Assembly: GCF_018691265.1 (NCBI RefSeq)
Contig: NW_024881322.1
Coordinates: forward strand, 11,149,989 to 11,213,988
Direction: 5' to 3'
Origin: Tyto alba
Taxonomy: Eukaryota; Chordata; Aves; Strigiformes; Tytonidae
Length of the DNA stretch: 64,000 bases
The translations under genes and the position numbers were made by a program. The first letter of the stretch is position 1; each line of letters starts with the position of its first letter. Positions 38,480 through 49,909 of the stretch are shown here, one piece after another. The notes under the pieces are model-generated. The model had not been told where the DNA came from. It saw nothing but the letters and a program-made list of their open reading frames with translations, and searched no databases.

Positions 38480-41400
38480 CTAAAACACCCACCTTACCCA
38501 CACGAGAGCTGTAGCCCTGGCCCACTCAGTTTCTAACCTCCCTCTGACCCTGCCTGTACATCTTAGCCCTGAAATGCAGACTGAAAGGAGGTTCAGTCTC
38601 CGCAATTCCCTCCACCATTTTCTTCTCTGCTCAGCTCATTAGTGCTTTCATGTAATGAACAACTACTCGTAAGACTGGAGTGAGACCACTAAGTCATTTC
38701 CCACCGACCGCTTAGTTGTTCTCAGAATAGCAACAATTAATGATCTGGGCTGGAGCCGAACCAAAGAGCCCATTCCTTCACCCACCACCCAGTGCATCTG
38801 CTGAATATTATTCCACATGGCACACACATAGACAGAAATCCTCTTTAAAACACCAATTTTCCTCCCATATATGTGGTTTGCTTATGTTTTCCCAGGCTTT
38901 CCAGGATTTTAATTTTCCTCCCTGACTATCTGAATCCCAGGTTTTGTGGAATTTCCAAGTGTTCATAAGTCCCTATAAAGTGTTGATTTAACAATGGAAA
39001 CAAGATTAGATCTGAAAATAGGGAATTTAAAAGAATAAATACTATCCTGCCATTATCCTACAAAATAAGGTGAGGTGTTATAGCTGATAAGGCCAAAATA
39101 AAACCTGCATTTTTCTGTCCTTTTTCTCTTCAATCTGAGAAATCTTACAGGCTGCTACATCAACAATCCCTGAGTTTACAGTGGAGCTCTTTATGACAAG
39201 GGTGACAGAATCTAGCACAGGAATTCAAGAAGGGCAGAAGCTATTTTTGTAAAATTATCATTTGATCTCCTTGGACTATCTTTATCACAGAGTATTGTGA
39301 GGATAGTTATAGCAACATATAGCCTTTTTTACTAAGAGCTCCCCTGCTTCCTATGTTGGAAATTTTCTGGTGGTTTTGCCTAAGCAAACAATAGAGGAAC
39401 AGGCTAAATAAAGCTTTTTTTTTGGTTGACTTTCAAAGAAATTAATAAAATAAAGAAGAGCAGCAGCAGTTACAAAAAAACCCATGGGGCAATCAGTGAA
39501 TTTGCCTACCAGGTGCCGACTTCCCAGCTTCTGTAGCTCTCATTCCTACTGCAGTTGCCTCCTCCAGATATTTTAATATCCATATAGATACACATATTGG
39601 ACCAGATAATCTCCTGCTTGTGATCTCTGGAGATTTCAGCTCTGTGGAAGCTCAAAAAACTTATTGCTTCTGCTCACCCTCTGTTAACTTGGCCACTAAG
39701 TCACACCAGAATTGTATTTATCACTTTTAATTTTCTGGTATTTTAACATTTTTATCTTATTAAACAATTAGTGACAACGTGCAATAGTCAATGGTCTTTT
39801 TCTTAATTTCAAAGTTTATTCATAATATTCCTACCTTCCTATCCATATGTGAACCTCCAATTTGCTAAGCAGACTTCGGCTGCTGGCTGAACTTCACTGG
39901 TGGCTTTTAATTAGACACAGTGACTTTTGGAAGTGTTTCTACTGTGCACAGTAGCAGGCAGTCATGGGCATAGTCAGACATATGGTTTCCAGTTCTTCAC
40001 AGTCCCAAACCTTACATAATTTCATTAAAAACAGTGGAAATTAAATAAAAATGGTACCAAATCAGAATGCCACACCTTTCCAGCTGCTTTATCCTGGTGT
40101 GAAGGACTGCCTAATATGCCAGCCAATGGGAAATCAGCTTTACATTTTTACCATTTAAGAGGAGATTTAAGCAGTCCCCTGGGCTCCTGTTGAAGTAGCC
40201 CACAAAGAAGGAGAATGAAACTCTCTGCAGGTGATTCAGGGCTCACCAATCATTTATTTTATTTCTTTCTTCAGCCATCTTCACTGATATTCTCTATCCA
40301 GAAACTTTAGAAGCCATCAGAAAAATTAACGTATGGCCAGAGACAGTTCTGCTGTCAGGGGAGAACCTGGAGTAGGAAAGAAGGTCATGGGATATTGCCA
40401 AGTATGTTCAAGCTGTACTCAATAATGCTGTGACACTAATGTCATCCTGTGCCCTTGTTGAACAGCATTCCTACCTGCACAAACAGATGTGGGAGCTCTG
40501 CTCTTGGGATCTGTGCAATCATGCATTCTAATCCCAAACGGGTGCCCAACATCCCATCATTTCTCATCGTTCTAAGGTCTTTAAAAGTGTCTTTATGAAT
40601 TTAGTCTCCAGTATGTTTTGCTGTCTATAACAAACCAAGGAATTAACTGTTTTGGAAACTACTTTTCTCTTTAAGGACTAGGTAGCTGCAAGAAGTTCAG
40701 TAGCCAAGGGAGGAAATAAGAAGTTATCCATAACACCAAGGTCATATTCTAACCCCTTACAGCTCCAATGCCACACCTATTCAAAAGGCCTGGGAAGGAT
40801 CCCTGCTTTGCTATTGTCTGTACATTATGTCTACTACAGATAAAAGAGTCAAATTTCCATATATCCATCATATTCAGGAGAACTAAGCTTCTATTCACAC
40901 ACAGGCAAAAGCAGTATGAAAGACTAGTCAAGGAAGACTCAGAGAAGCACACCCAGCAAATAAAGCATTCCAGTCCCCAAACCAGTATGTGCTTCTTTCG
41001 TATACCACATTCACTTACCACTTCTTGTATACACATATTTAAATATTTACATGTGAATGTATGCATGCATACACATGTACATATATATGAATATATTTCT
41101 TCCATTAGTTCAAAAGAAATAGCACCATATAAGGAAAAATATTACCTGCAAGTGGGAGAGCTCAGAGTTTTTCTGTAGAAGATGGAAGAGCCTGCATGCA
41201 AATGAAAGTAGTTGAGCCCTTGCTCACCAGCTGAGACACATAAACCACAATAATGAGTATGCTGTGACCCACACCAAGGGATAAGGCATTCTGCTTCACA
41301 GCTCAGATGAATAGTATATATGCAATCAGTTTAAGAGTCCAGTTCTACTCTGCAACTGGTCACTAATTGAACATGCCTGTTTACCACACAGCAGATGAGA

Positions 41401-43030
41401 AGCAATAATTTGAGAAGCATAGGTCACACAGTCCCCTTCGCCCACCCATCCTTACACTAAATGAAGGAGCTGGCCATGCTTCTTACCAGCCTCCTTTCCT
41501 AAAATGACCAGCTACTAAACAAAATGGATAATCAGATGTAGCATTTAATTTGCTTATTTATAGAACAAAGCATATCTTGAGTACCTCTTAGTCTTAGTAG
41601 GTATATCAAATAGGGTGAAACATGATGAATCACAGGTCTGGCAAAACCTGAAGCATGTTGCTAGACAACAAAATAATTTCTTTACTGAAAAAAGTGAATA
41701 AGAACTGATGAAGCTAAAAGTGGTCAAGATTGTTTTTGCATTTTACTGGTATGGTACCAGGGTGATGATTTTTCCTGTCACTTTACTGAATAAAGCTCTA
41801 TGGAAAGCAAGATGGGGAGTAAGATGGTGAGATACCAGGTGTGTCGCATGCTGTGCAACAAGACTAACAGACTGGGCTGTGAATATCTGGGAGGTCCCTA
41901 CTTAATACCGCCGTGCAGGCGCAGTTGGAATGCCAAAGCCGTGGTCACGGTAGATTTCTTGAAATCACCTAAGGAGCTGCTAAGAGAATGTGGGAGTTAG
42001 TTAATGAGCTATTAAATAAGATAAAGGCTTCTGTTGCATATTGATCTGACAAGGTGGCTTCAGTTACTGGGAAGATGCACACACAGGCTGCTGAAGTGAG
42101 TTTAGCTGAGTCTAGTTATAGACTGTCTTTGCCATTTAGGTGGTATTTGAAGTGAAACAGGAATAAAAACAGTTTCCGAGCCATTTGAAAGAGTATTTCT
42201 GACACCTTGGGTCAACTGTCATTTTATTTCCAGGGCAGACATATAACTACTCTGTGTGGAACTTACTTATTATAAAATGGAGTGGAGCCCTGGACAGGCT
42301 GTCCGTGCCTGGTTTCTCGTATAGACTCCAACAGAACAGCATTGCCATTTTCAAGCCACACAGATAATTTCTTACCTGTGGTCTAGCCTCAGCTGCCTGA
42401 ACTCCACTGGGATGACAAAAAGCGGGGAACAAATTAACTGCCAATTATTTTTGAAGCTAGCTGCAGCCACTTTTATGACAAATATATTTTTTCTTGGCTT
42501 AGAACACTTGAAATTAGCAGTTTTTCCTTTTCAGTTTATGGCACAGGAAAGTGAGGCTGTTCCTGAGGGAATGTTAAACTTCCTTACATATTCCAGCGAT
42601 GCCTCTGTGCTCCAAAGGTGCATGGAAAACCTATGGCAAAATCTGGAGCTGAAACCCTATTCCCTGAAACTTCACCCAGTGTCAACAGTATGCACCAACA
42701 AAACCCTATCAAATACCTTTAGGAATTATCATATGTGGCTCATATTCCTTTCTCTTTATTGCTTATGGCTTTTTTCCCAGGCCTTCAATACACAGTGACC
42801 ATCAGCAAGCTTTGTCACAGAAGCACACAGCAAGAGCATATTCTTACTTATTTTTATATGTTTTGGTCCAGTTTCAATCAGAGTATAAATTATATCTCAG
42901 GAAGACTACCATTTCAAATATTACTTACATCTCCAGGAGCATACCTCCCTTTTTGTTTAGTATACTGAATGGAAGAAAAGACAGAAAACGTAGTATGAAT
43001 ATCAGAAGCTCAGCTGTCTATTATGTTGTG
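38480..43030. other. AT-rich noncoding sequence
   Basis: About 4.5 kb with no recognised gene. The open frames at 40749-41178 (both strands), 41800-42000 and 42412-42798 have no identifiable domains. A 16-bp perfect palindrome is listed separately. No clear transposon was recognised. Confidence 0.5.
41058..41073. repeat. 16-bp perfect palindrome in alternating purine-pyrimidine tract
   Basis: TGTATGCATGCATACA equals its own reverse complement. It sits within a wider TACATGTG...ACACATGTACATATAT tract (about 41048-41095) of alternating purine and pyrimidine. It has potential for cruciform or Z-like structure. No functional evidence is seen. Confidence 0.85.
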
Positions 43031-43034
43031 AAAT

Positions 43035-43196
43035 AAAATTCCCTGGGAGAGTATTACAGGTCTCTCACTGGAACCATCTAAGATGTAGTAAGGAATGCAT
43101 TAAAAGAGGTGCTGCAGACACTTATCTTAATATCACAGATAGGCCAGATGACCTAAAATGGTTTTATCCTCTAATATATAGGATTCTATGTTACAT
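43035..43196 (+). mobile_element. ancient CR1 3' end
   Basis: The ending AGATGACCTAAAATGGTTTT, then CCTCTAATATATAGG and ATTCTATG, has the order of a CR1 3' terminus ('agatgacct..aggtcttttcc..tctaa...gattctatg'). It is preceded by ATTCCCTGGGAGAG and AGAGGTGCTGCAGACAC, which fit the distal 3' UTR. It is far more diverged than the copies at 5.8 and 19.2 kb, so probably an old subfamily shared with other reptiles. No alignment was run. Confidence 0.6.
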
Positions 43197-43199
43197 GTA

Positions 43200-43855
43200 T
43201 TTTTCTTGGTATTCGTCTTCTTTTTCTGATTGCAAATCCCATTCAAACACTTATTCGCCTGCATAATGCAACCTATAAAATGGCACTAACCAATTATCTT
43301 AGCCACTTAATACCTACAGAGTCTGTCCTTTTGGAATGCTATAAGCCTATTTTTTCCCTGGATACGTCATTAGAATGGAAGTGTCACTATGCTCCTGATG
43401 ACTTGCATGAAAGAAGATGACAGGATTGATTGTGAATGTGTTAATTATATTTTAACTTCGTAATGCATTTCAGAAAATATTAATAAGACTGAAATTTCAA
43501 TTATTAATTACATAATGAGTAACACAATGCAGTTTTGCAGTCTAATCCAGGCACATTCCTGAATAATTTAATTCTGAAAATGGTGTAGCACAAAGGGCTT
43601 GGATCACAGTGAATCAAGCAGCAGTGGGAATGTAATAGTCTCAGGGCTAAGAAATCCAAATTATTTCCTTCCACCTATTCTTTCCCCTCAAATTCAAATG
43701 ATCTTCAGTGATAAAAATTGGAATTAGGAAATGTAATCTCAGCATAATATCTACTCAAAGAATGGGGCACCAGCCAGTCATTTCTTACATTAATATCAGT
43801 GGCAAATCCTGCAGTCCAAAACCACGCAGTTCCAAGTGTTTGGCTGATGATGTTT
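43200..43855. other. AT-rich noncoding sequence between CR1 tail and LTR
   Basis: No gene or repeat was recognised in this stretch. Confidence 0.5.
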
Positions 43856-44450
43856 TGTCCTGGGTTGAGTGAATGGTGGAGATTTTTTGGTGTCAGGGGA
43901 GGGGGCTATCGGGGCAGCCCCCTGTGAGAAGCTTCTCGAAGCTCCCTCAGCTCCAAGTCAGCTCCATCTCTGTTTGGGAAATTGAGCCAATCGGCTGCGC
44001 CTCTGCGATAACGTATTTAAGAAGGGACGTGGTGACGGGCAGTGGGACTTGTGAGGAGGAGTTGCTGCAGCTGCATGAACACCAAGGTCAGTGGAGGAAC
44101 AGAGGAAGAAAGGAGGGGGGAGGTGTGCCGGAGCAGAGACCCCCCTGTATCCTGTGGGGAGACGGCAGGGTGTCCCCCACCACCACCCATGAAGATCTAC
44201 GGTGGAGCAGACATTGATTTATGGCCTGTGGCTCCTGCTTGCATTATCAAGGTTCTGTGTCCGAAGAAGGCCGGGGTCTCGTGGGAAAAGGCAGCTCCGC
44301 TGCTGTAATTCAGCACTGGGAGGATTGCAGCATGCGGGGGAGTCCCACGCCAGAGCAGCTCGGGAAGGACTGCAGCCATGGGAGGGAATCCAGTCGGAGG
44401 AAGTTTGTGGAGGACTGTCTCCTGTGAGAGGGGGACCACGATGGAGCAGG
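43856..44450 (+). mobile_element. truncated endogenous retroviral LTR (probably solo LTR)
   Basis: Begins with TGTCCTGGGTTGAG, a canonical TG start, and is much GC-richer than its flanks. It then has a GGGGGCT...AGCCCCC hairpin (about 43902-43924), a CCAAT box (43987-43991) and a TATA-like TATTTAAG (44014-44021). Near its end are three degenerate 43-48-base units (44311-44358, 44359-44401, 44402-44448) of the 'ggac-tg-gcc..tgggaggga-ccacg..ggagca' type. This layout matches LTRs I recall as abundant in neoavian genomes. The terminal part ending in CA is missing, so it is 3'-truncated and no target-site duplication can be read. No gag, pol or env sequence adjoins it. The open frames inside (43873-44308 plus, 44197-44742 minus) are composition artefacts. 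Confidence 0.75.
43987..44021 (+). promoter_or_regulatory. LTR promoter elements (CCAAT and TATA-like)
   Basis: GAGCCAATCGG gives a CCAAT box at 43987-43991, and TATTTAAG at 44014-44021 is a TATA-like box about 22 bases downstream. Together they form a standard U3 promoter layout for the LTR, predicting plus-strand initiation around 44045. No evidence of present activity can be read from sequence. Confidence 0.5.
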
Positions 44451-44454
44451 AGGA

Positions 44455-45530
44455 ATCAGTTTCCTGATTATTCACTATGGGGTTTAGCTGCTCACTCCTA
44501 GATCCTTCTTCACAATACCTACTGTGTAAATGGTCATATTTACTATTACGAGTATAGGATAGCTGGCAGGGAAACAATGTGAAAGAAGTTATGGAATACA
44601 GAAAGTCTTCAGAATTTTTTTTACTGTGATGCAGATTAAAACAGACACCTTTCAAAAGTACCAGTGGGAAAAAAAAAAAAAAAAGAACAAACCAGAAATT
44701 GTTTCCCGTGCCTCCCCCTCTCCCTTTAGTCCAAATGCACATATGCCCAGAGTTTACTGAAAATCAGAGACAAGAGATTTGAAGGAAGCACTCCCACGCC
44801 TGAAAAATTCACATGCTAGCTACTGCAAGGTGAAGGAATGTGATCTCCTGACATCAGCTCCTCTTGTCTCCCACCCTTTTATCTCCCTGTCTGCCCTCTC
44901 ATCAGTCTCCTTTCACTGCCCTCTGCAGCTAAAGAGCACCTTGCCAACAAAGGGCTGAACTACACTTCTACAAAACGTTTCATTTTTGGCAAACTGGCAT
45001 TTTCTGACAACAGTGAATACTCAAGTATCTCTAGGTTTGACAACCTGGCAGGGGCTGGGAGGGTGCTAGAGGTGGAAGGGTGCAGGAAGCCTGGCCAGAG
45101 AACACTCTGATCAGGCTTCTTACTAATTTTCAGTGGACTGCCACATCCTCACAAGCGTGTCTCAGAGGGAAGGAGCTAGCATGGTGACCCTAGTGTCACC
45201 CACATATCAGAGAATAAAACAGAAGGAAAAAGCGGTGACCACATTTTTCACTTTTTTTTTAATCTATCCTGGATTCCCACTGCCATGAGAACGAGCAGAG
45301 ATACAGGAGCCAGATGGAGCAAATGCTGGTGTCTCACAAAAGCCACTACCGCAGGGAAAGGCACGCATGAACTCTCACATACAAATAAAGTAAAGGGAGG
45401 GAACGCCAGCCTCAAGTGAGAAGAAATAAGGTTGCTCTGGGCAGGAGGGCTGGGGAAGGGAACAGATTGCTCCTCTGCTTCTTGCACCTGAGCACCCTGC
45501 CAAATTGTCACTCAGGCCAGAAGTGGCAGC
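44455..45530. other. noncoding sequence after LTR
   Basis: Contains an A16 run at 44669-44684. No gene was recognised. The T-rich run at 45252-45261 lies next to an unsupported minus-strand open frame. Confidence 0.5.
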
Positions 45531-45534
45531 GTAA

Positions 45535-45640
45535 CTGCAGCCAGCTAATCCCTGCCAAGCCGTCCGCAGCCAGCCTGAAGGGAGCCAACATGACCTCCCA
45601 CTCACCCCGCACGCCGGCCGGCTTCCAGGTAGCCCATGTC
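45535..45640 (-). other. GC-rich patch with candidate exon end and splice donor
   Basis: The CpG-bearing sequence CCCCGCACGCCGGCCGGCTT (45605-45624) stands out from its surroundings. On the minus strand an ATG at 45637-45635 in good initiation context (GACATGG) opens a frame MGYLEAGRRA that runs into GCGGG/GTGAGTGGG. That junction is a near-consensus 5' splice site with the exon ending at 45606. Read on the plus strand, the same segment gives NMTSHSPRTPAGFQ then a GT. It could be a first exon of an unrecognised gene or noncoding RNA, or chance. Confidence 0.2.
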
Positions 45641-45644
45641 ATCA

Positions 45645-48520
45645 GGAAAGGGTTGCTTCTCTGCGTGTGCTTTTGTCTTTCTGGCTGAAATATGCCCCTC
45701 TGTGTTTTGGTGATGCGAGCCGAGCCATGGGGAAACAAACATTGGTACTGCGGGTTTTTCAGTTGTTGCTGCTGCCGACTGTGAAAATTAAAACTCGGTC
45801 CATTTAAAGGATAAGAAAGGTTTGAAGTGCTGGCGAGAAACCTTGCGAAGCACATTGAATCGATGCTGAAAACATGGGTGGTAATATTTCTTTAACCAGA
45901 TAACTGTACTCTCCTCAACTCTTTCCTACCTGCTCACTGCAGACTTCCACACTACATGAAGAAATGCTCGTTCCCAAACTCGGACAGAGAAGTCGCGAGT
46001 GTTAGCATGAGTATGTGCCACCATGAGTGGCTGCTGACTAAGACCTCATTGTGAAAGTGTGTTCTGGGTGCAAGCTACAGATGCCGAAATAATGCCATGT
46101 GGAGCCATCTAGTTGCACACACCAAGTTGCTCCTTATGGTTAATTTTATGGTTATGATGGGGTTTTATGCTAATTACATTTAATTTAGGCAAAGCTGAAG
46201 TGTTCAGCTCCATTGAACTAAACCCCAAGACTTGGAAGGTACTCACTGAGTTTGAGATCACATCATGTAAGATGAACATATTTTCTTACTCCCTTGTGAA
46301 ACACCACCAGATTAATGAACAAAAAACAGCAACAGAAATAACTATATAGAAAAATGGAAGATTCTTGTCTAATAGCATTACTGAAAGCAGGATATACCCA
46401 TGCTTATCCTTCTGAAAAATAAACTCCATCGAAACAGTTTGCACCTCCCCTGGCTGTGTTGCTACATGGCCTACAAACCCTCCTTCTGCACCTCCTTCTC
46501 TTCCCCTTCATTTTACCCTGTAACTTGATGAAAGCAGCACTTATTCAGTTGGTATTTCTTTGATACCATATGTGCAATTTGCACCAAAAAAGGTTTTGGC
46601 TAAAAACAGAGACATTTACTTCATGCTTTTTTCACAGTCATCAGAAGCATAGACTTAGATTTCTTAAAAATAAATAAGTCCAAACCCTATATATCTCCCT
46701 CTCCCAGAATGAGTCCTAGAGATAAATCTTTTATTTTTTTAAAAAAAAATCTTTAGCTTACACTGCACTCTTTGTTAGCAATGCCGCATATAATGGCATT
46801 CTAAAGCAAATGTTTTCTTGCTTCACAGTGCCTTTTAAAAAATGATAATTTGATGCACAGAGACAAAACTGGGGGGGGAGGGGAGAGATTCCTGGCTCAA
46901 GTTTTATGGAGTTAAGAAAAATTCCAACATTGCCAAGCAAAAGAGCGAGAGGAGAGGATTCGTGCCAAGTGTAGAGGACTATCTTCCAGAACCATGAGCA
47001 CAGCTCTGGTGACTGCAGAGCAAGCCTGCATTGTTCTGGGGAAACACATTAGACACAAAGGAAATTTTCTCCTGACAGAGCAGCAGGTTTTCTTTTTCTT
47101 CCTTTCCCCCTCCTTTCTTTTTTTTAAAAGACCTCTAAAATCTCACGAAGTACTGGGCAATGGCAGCATTCTTTGGTCATCAGCCATGAAAGTGAAAAGC
47201 TACTATGGCTGTATTAGTTTTCAGTCCTGTATAGAAATATCACAACAGCCACATTATCAAGTGTACAATGAGCACATTTCTTCAAATCTGCAAAATTAAT
47301 AACAGGTCTGGTTAAGTAAAAACATACTTTTTCATTAAAAAAAAAAAAAAATGCTTTCAGCATAGTTTTGGCCAAGTAATCTTCATTAAGTTTATGATCA
47401 CTAACCCAACTAGCGCTAAGATGTTTCATGTCACTTGGAGGACCCCCGTACTGATTTTTCCGGTGCTTCTGTAGCGAGCAGTGTACCTGCATGCATCCCT
47501 AGACTCAGCGCAGTCCAAGCAGATACTAGCATTTCTTTATGACATGGGGCACAAAATGCAGGTACTGTCTTTGCTCACAAAGTTTCAGCAGAAGAATGTA
47601 GTGATTCTTCCGATGACAACATAGTGCTGTTCACAGGGTAGGAGCGACATTCAGCTGAAGAGAGGTTCCACAGAAAATACTGCATTGGACTTAATTTATA
47701 TATAGTTACCAACTGAAAAACAAATATTTCCCAACAATGACATAATTATTTTCCATTTCAGGTGTGCTATATCTATGCATTAACTAATTCTATGATAGAG
47801 CAATGTGGGCAAATAGTCAGTTTTGAAGGACTGTGTCGTATTTCTTTTTGCAAGATAGCAAATTGTTACCCACTGCAAACAAAATGGTGGCTATTCATCC
47901 TCTGTTTCTGACATGCAGAAACCAAACAGTTTGCTAGGAATCAGCTCAGAATAGCGGTTATTATGGTTATTATTCTAACAGTTAGGTATTTGCACTTAAA
48001 TAAGTGACATTTAGGCAGGACAAGAAGCAACACCATGGTGCAAGGATATAACCTTGCATCACCAAAGTCAATGAGCACTGTGGAAGGGAGTGAAATTGTT
48101 CTCAAGTGGTCCATGAATGTATGAAAGATGGGAACCTAAATCCAGTGTTTGAATGTGGAGCTGAACTGTTTTGCTTAACAGAGTGGGAGGAGTGTAGAGG
48201 AACATTTTGTCCCTTCAGAGAAAAGGTTTCACTTAGTTTTACTGAGTTTATAGGCATCTCATATCATCATGCAAAAATATCCTTATTGCTGAAATCTTTG
48301 TCCACACCTCAGTTAGTCCAATATGGTCCTCCCTAGATAACCTACTTCTCATAAATTTCTCTCCCAACTCCTAACTCTCACTTTCACCCACAGACATCCT
48401 GCAAATGTAGAGCTGGGCAAGAACTTGAAACTGTAGCTTGAAGGAAACCATTTATTTCCCAAAATATTGTTGTATCATTTGGAACTGCAATTCAGAAATG
48501 TAAGAGCTTGCACATAAGGG
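45645..48520. other. AT-rich noncoding sequence
   Basis: No gene was recognised. Contains a T/A junction (T7 then A9) near 46734-46749, a G8 run near 46871-46878 and A16 at about 47337-47352. Open frames such as 46994-47299, 47214-47492 (minus) and 48106-48336 have no domains. Confidence 0.5.
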
Positions 48521-48523
48521 AAA

Positions 48524-48540
48524 ATATATATATATATATT
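48524..48540. repeat. (TA)n microsatellite
   Basis: A short alternating AT run, AATATATATATATATATT, on the boundary of an AT-rich stretch. Confidence 0.85.
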
Positions 48541-48879
48541 TATTTCTTTTTTTAATAATGATTTTAGAAAAGAGGAAATTGAATCTTCCAAAACAATCCT
48601 CCAAAATCCTCTACCTCCCAGCTCTCCAAGTGACCGCCAGCCTGGTAACAAAACTGAGTTTTCCCTCAGTACAGTAAACACTCTCTGGAAACCTGATTAA
48701 CATGTGTGCATTTCTTCATCAAAACCCTGACAGATTTGAAATGGCAAATTATTAACAAGAGTTAAACCCGCAGGAAAGGAAGATCTCAATTTCAATCCAG
48801 GACCATATTTAATTCATCTGTCCATTTATAGCTGTCTCATCCTCTACTGTATCCTCCTCCTGCACAGAGAGGAAAACAG

Positions 48880-49090
48880 GATACTGACAGCTGTGTCAGC
48901 ACCAGCGGTTTGACTCTTATTAGGTTTACTGCTGAGTTAAACAGCAGTTGTGCTCCCTTCGTGCTCACGTCACTCGCTCACCTTGGCCTAGTTTAGCTTG
49001 CCAACATTAAGTCTGGCGTTAGCCCCAGCAAGGTAATTAATTTCACACTCGTGGTATGCTTTATACCGCAGCTTTTACAGGCTAACATTG
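48880..49090. other. complex single-copy segment, candidate conserved noncoding element
   Basis: A repeat-free stretch with balanced composition and several motif-like blocks. These are a 7-bp inverted repeat ACTGCTG/CAGCAGT (48928-48934, 48942-48948) around AGTTAAA, then CACGTCACTCG, then GGTAATTAATTTCAC with a homeodomain-type TAATTA core. No open frame dominates. This is an impression from sequence texture; conservation was not tested. Confidence 0.25.
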
Positions 49091-49265
49091 TTCCAAAGTT
49101 GTGTGGCATATTATGTCCTTAGGCATCCGGGAAAAGAGTGTGCAGTGCAAAAGAATGACCCAAGGACATGCAGGTCGGTGTTTATTTACCCTGCCGCTGA
49201 GCAGCGTGCATACAAAGTTAAGCACTGGCATAGTAGCATACGTACATACATGTCAAATGGTTGGT

Positions 49266-49280
49266 TAGAGAGAGAGAGAG
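49266..49280. repeat. (GA)n microsatellite
   Basis: A short run of about seven GA units, GAGAGAGAGAGAGAG. Confidence 0.85.
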
Positions 49281-49771
49281 TCAGTAATCACACTGCCGTA
49301 TAATTAGCTAGCAAAACTCTGTTATATATTGCATCTTTCTTTTATCTTTGATGGACTATAAATCCATCTGCCTTGGGACTAATTCTCACTTCCTAACCCA
49401 CACTTCCCAGGAGACCAAGATATGCTATGAAACAACTTCCCAAAGACACATTTTCCCTCCACTTCTGTATAATTCCATATTCTGCTCCCATGCAGATACA
49501 AATCTAGTCAGGCACTGGGCTGGTACTTTACAAGCCCCAGGGCCGGACCCTCTGCCCTCTGCTCAGGCAGAAATGGGGCAGCCACAACTTCCCAATGGGA
49601 AGCAAACAGTAGCTGTCGCATCTGCAGTTTTTCAGAAAATAAACTCATATTTGGTTGCAATGAAAAATCCTCAATGAGGGAGATGTTTATTCATGAGCAG
49701 CAGAAAGGAATGCAGGAAGCAATATCAATAAGATTACATCTGTTTGCACACACTACAGCTGCGGAAAATCC

Positions 49772-49908
49772 TTAGGCCCAGAGATTTCAGGGCTAGACAG
49801 GACTACTGAGAGCAACTCGTCCAACCTCCTGCCTCATATTGATTTTCACCCAGCAATTCCTGTAATCAAGCCCAATGCTTCATGGTTAAACTAGAATATA
49901 ACATTTAT
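49772..49908 (-). mobile_element. ancient CR1 fragment
   Basis: The plus strand carries GATTTCAGGGCTAGACAGGA, then AACTCGTCCAACCTCCTGCC, then TTCACCCAGCAATTCCTG, TAATCAAGCCCAATGCTTC and ATGGTTAAACTAGAATATA. These correspond to 'cagggct.gaaggga...tc.tc.agtccaacctcctgc', 'ttcacccag.gattcctg' and 'catcaagcccaataactt.tggtt.a.ctagagcata' in old CR1 families known from turtles and crocodiles. The orientation matches the reverse complement of a CR1 3' end. Confidence 0.7.
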
Positions 49909-49909
49909 A

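Noticed and set aside
41800..42000. 66-codon frame with GGPYLIPP and VVTVDFLKS, which reads somewhat protein-like
   Set aside because: No family recognised, no clear splice sites, and length within chance expectation.
43873..44742. Open frames of 88-181 codons on both strands across the LTR
   Set aside because: They overlap on opposite strands inside a GC-rich LTR, have no retroviral gag/pol/env motif, and follow from stop-poor composition.
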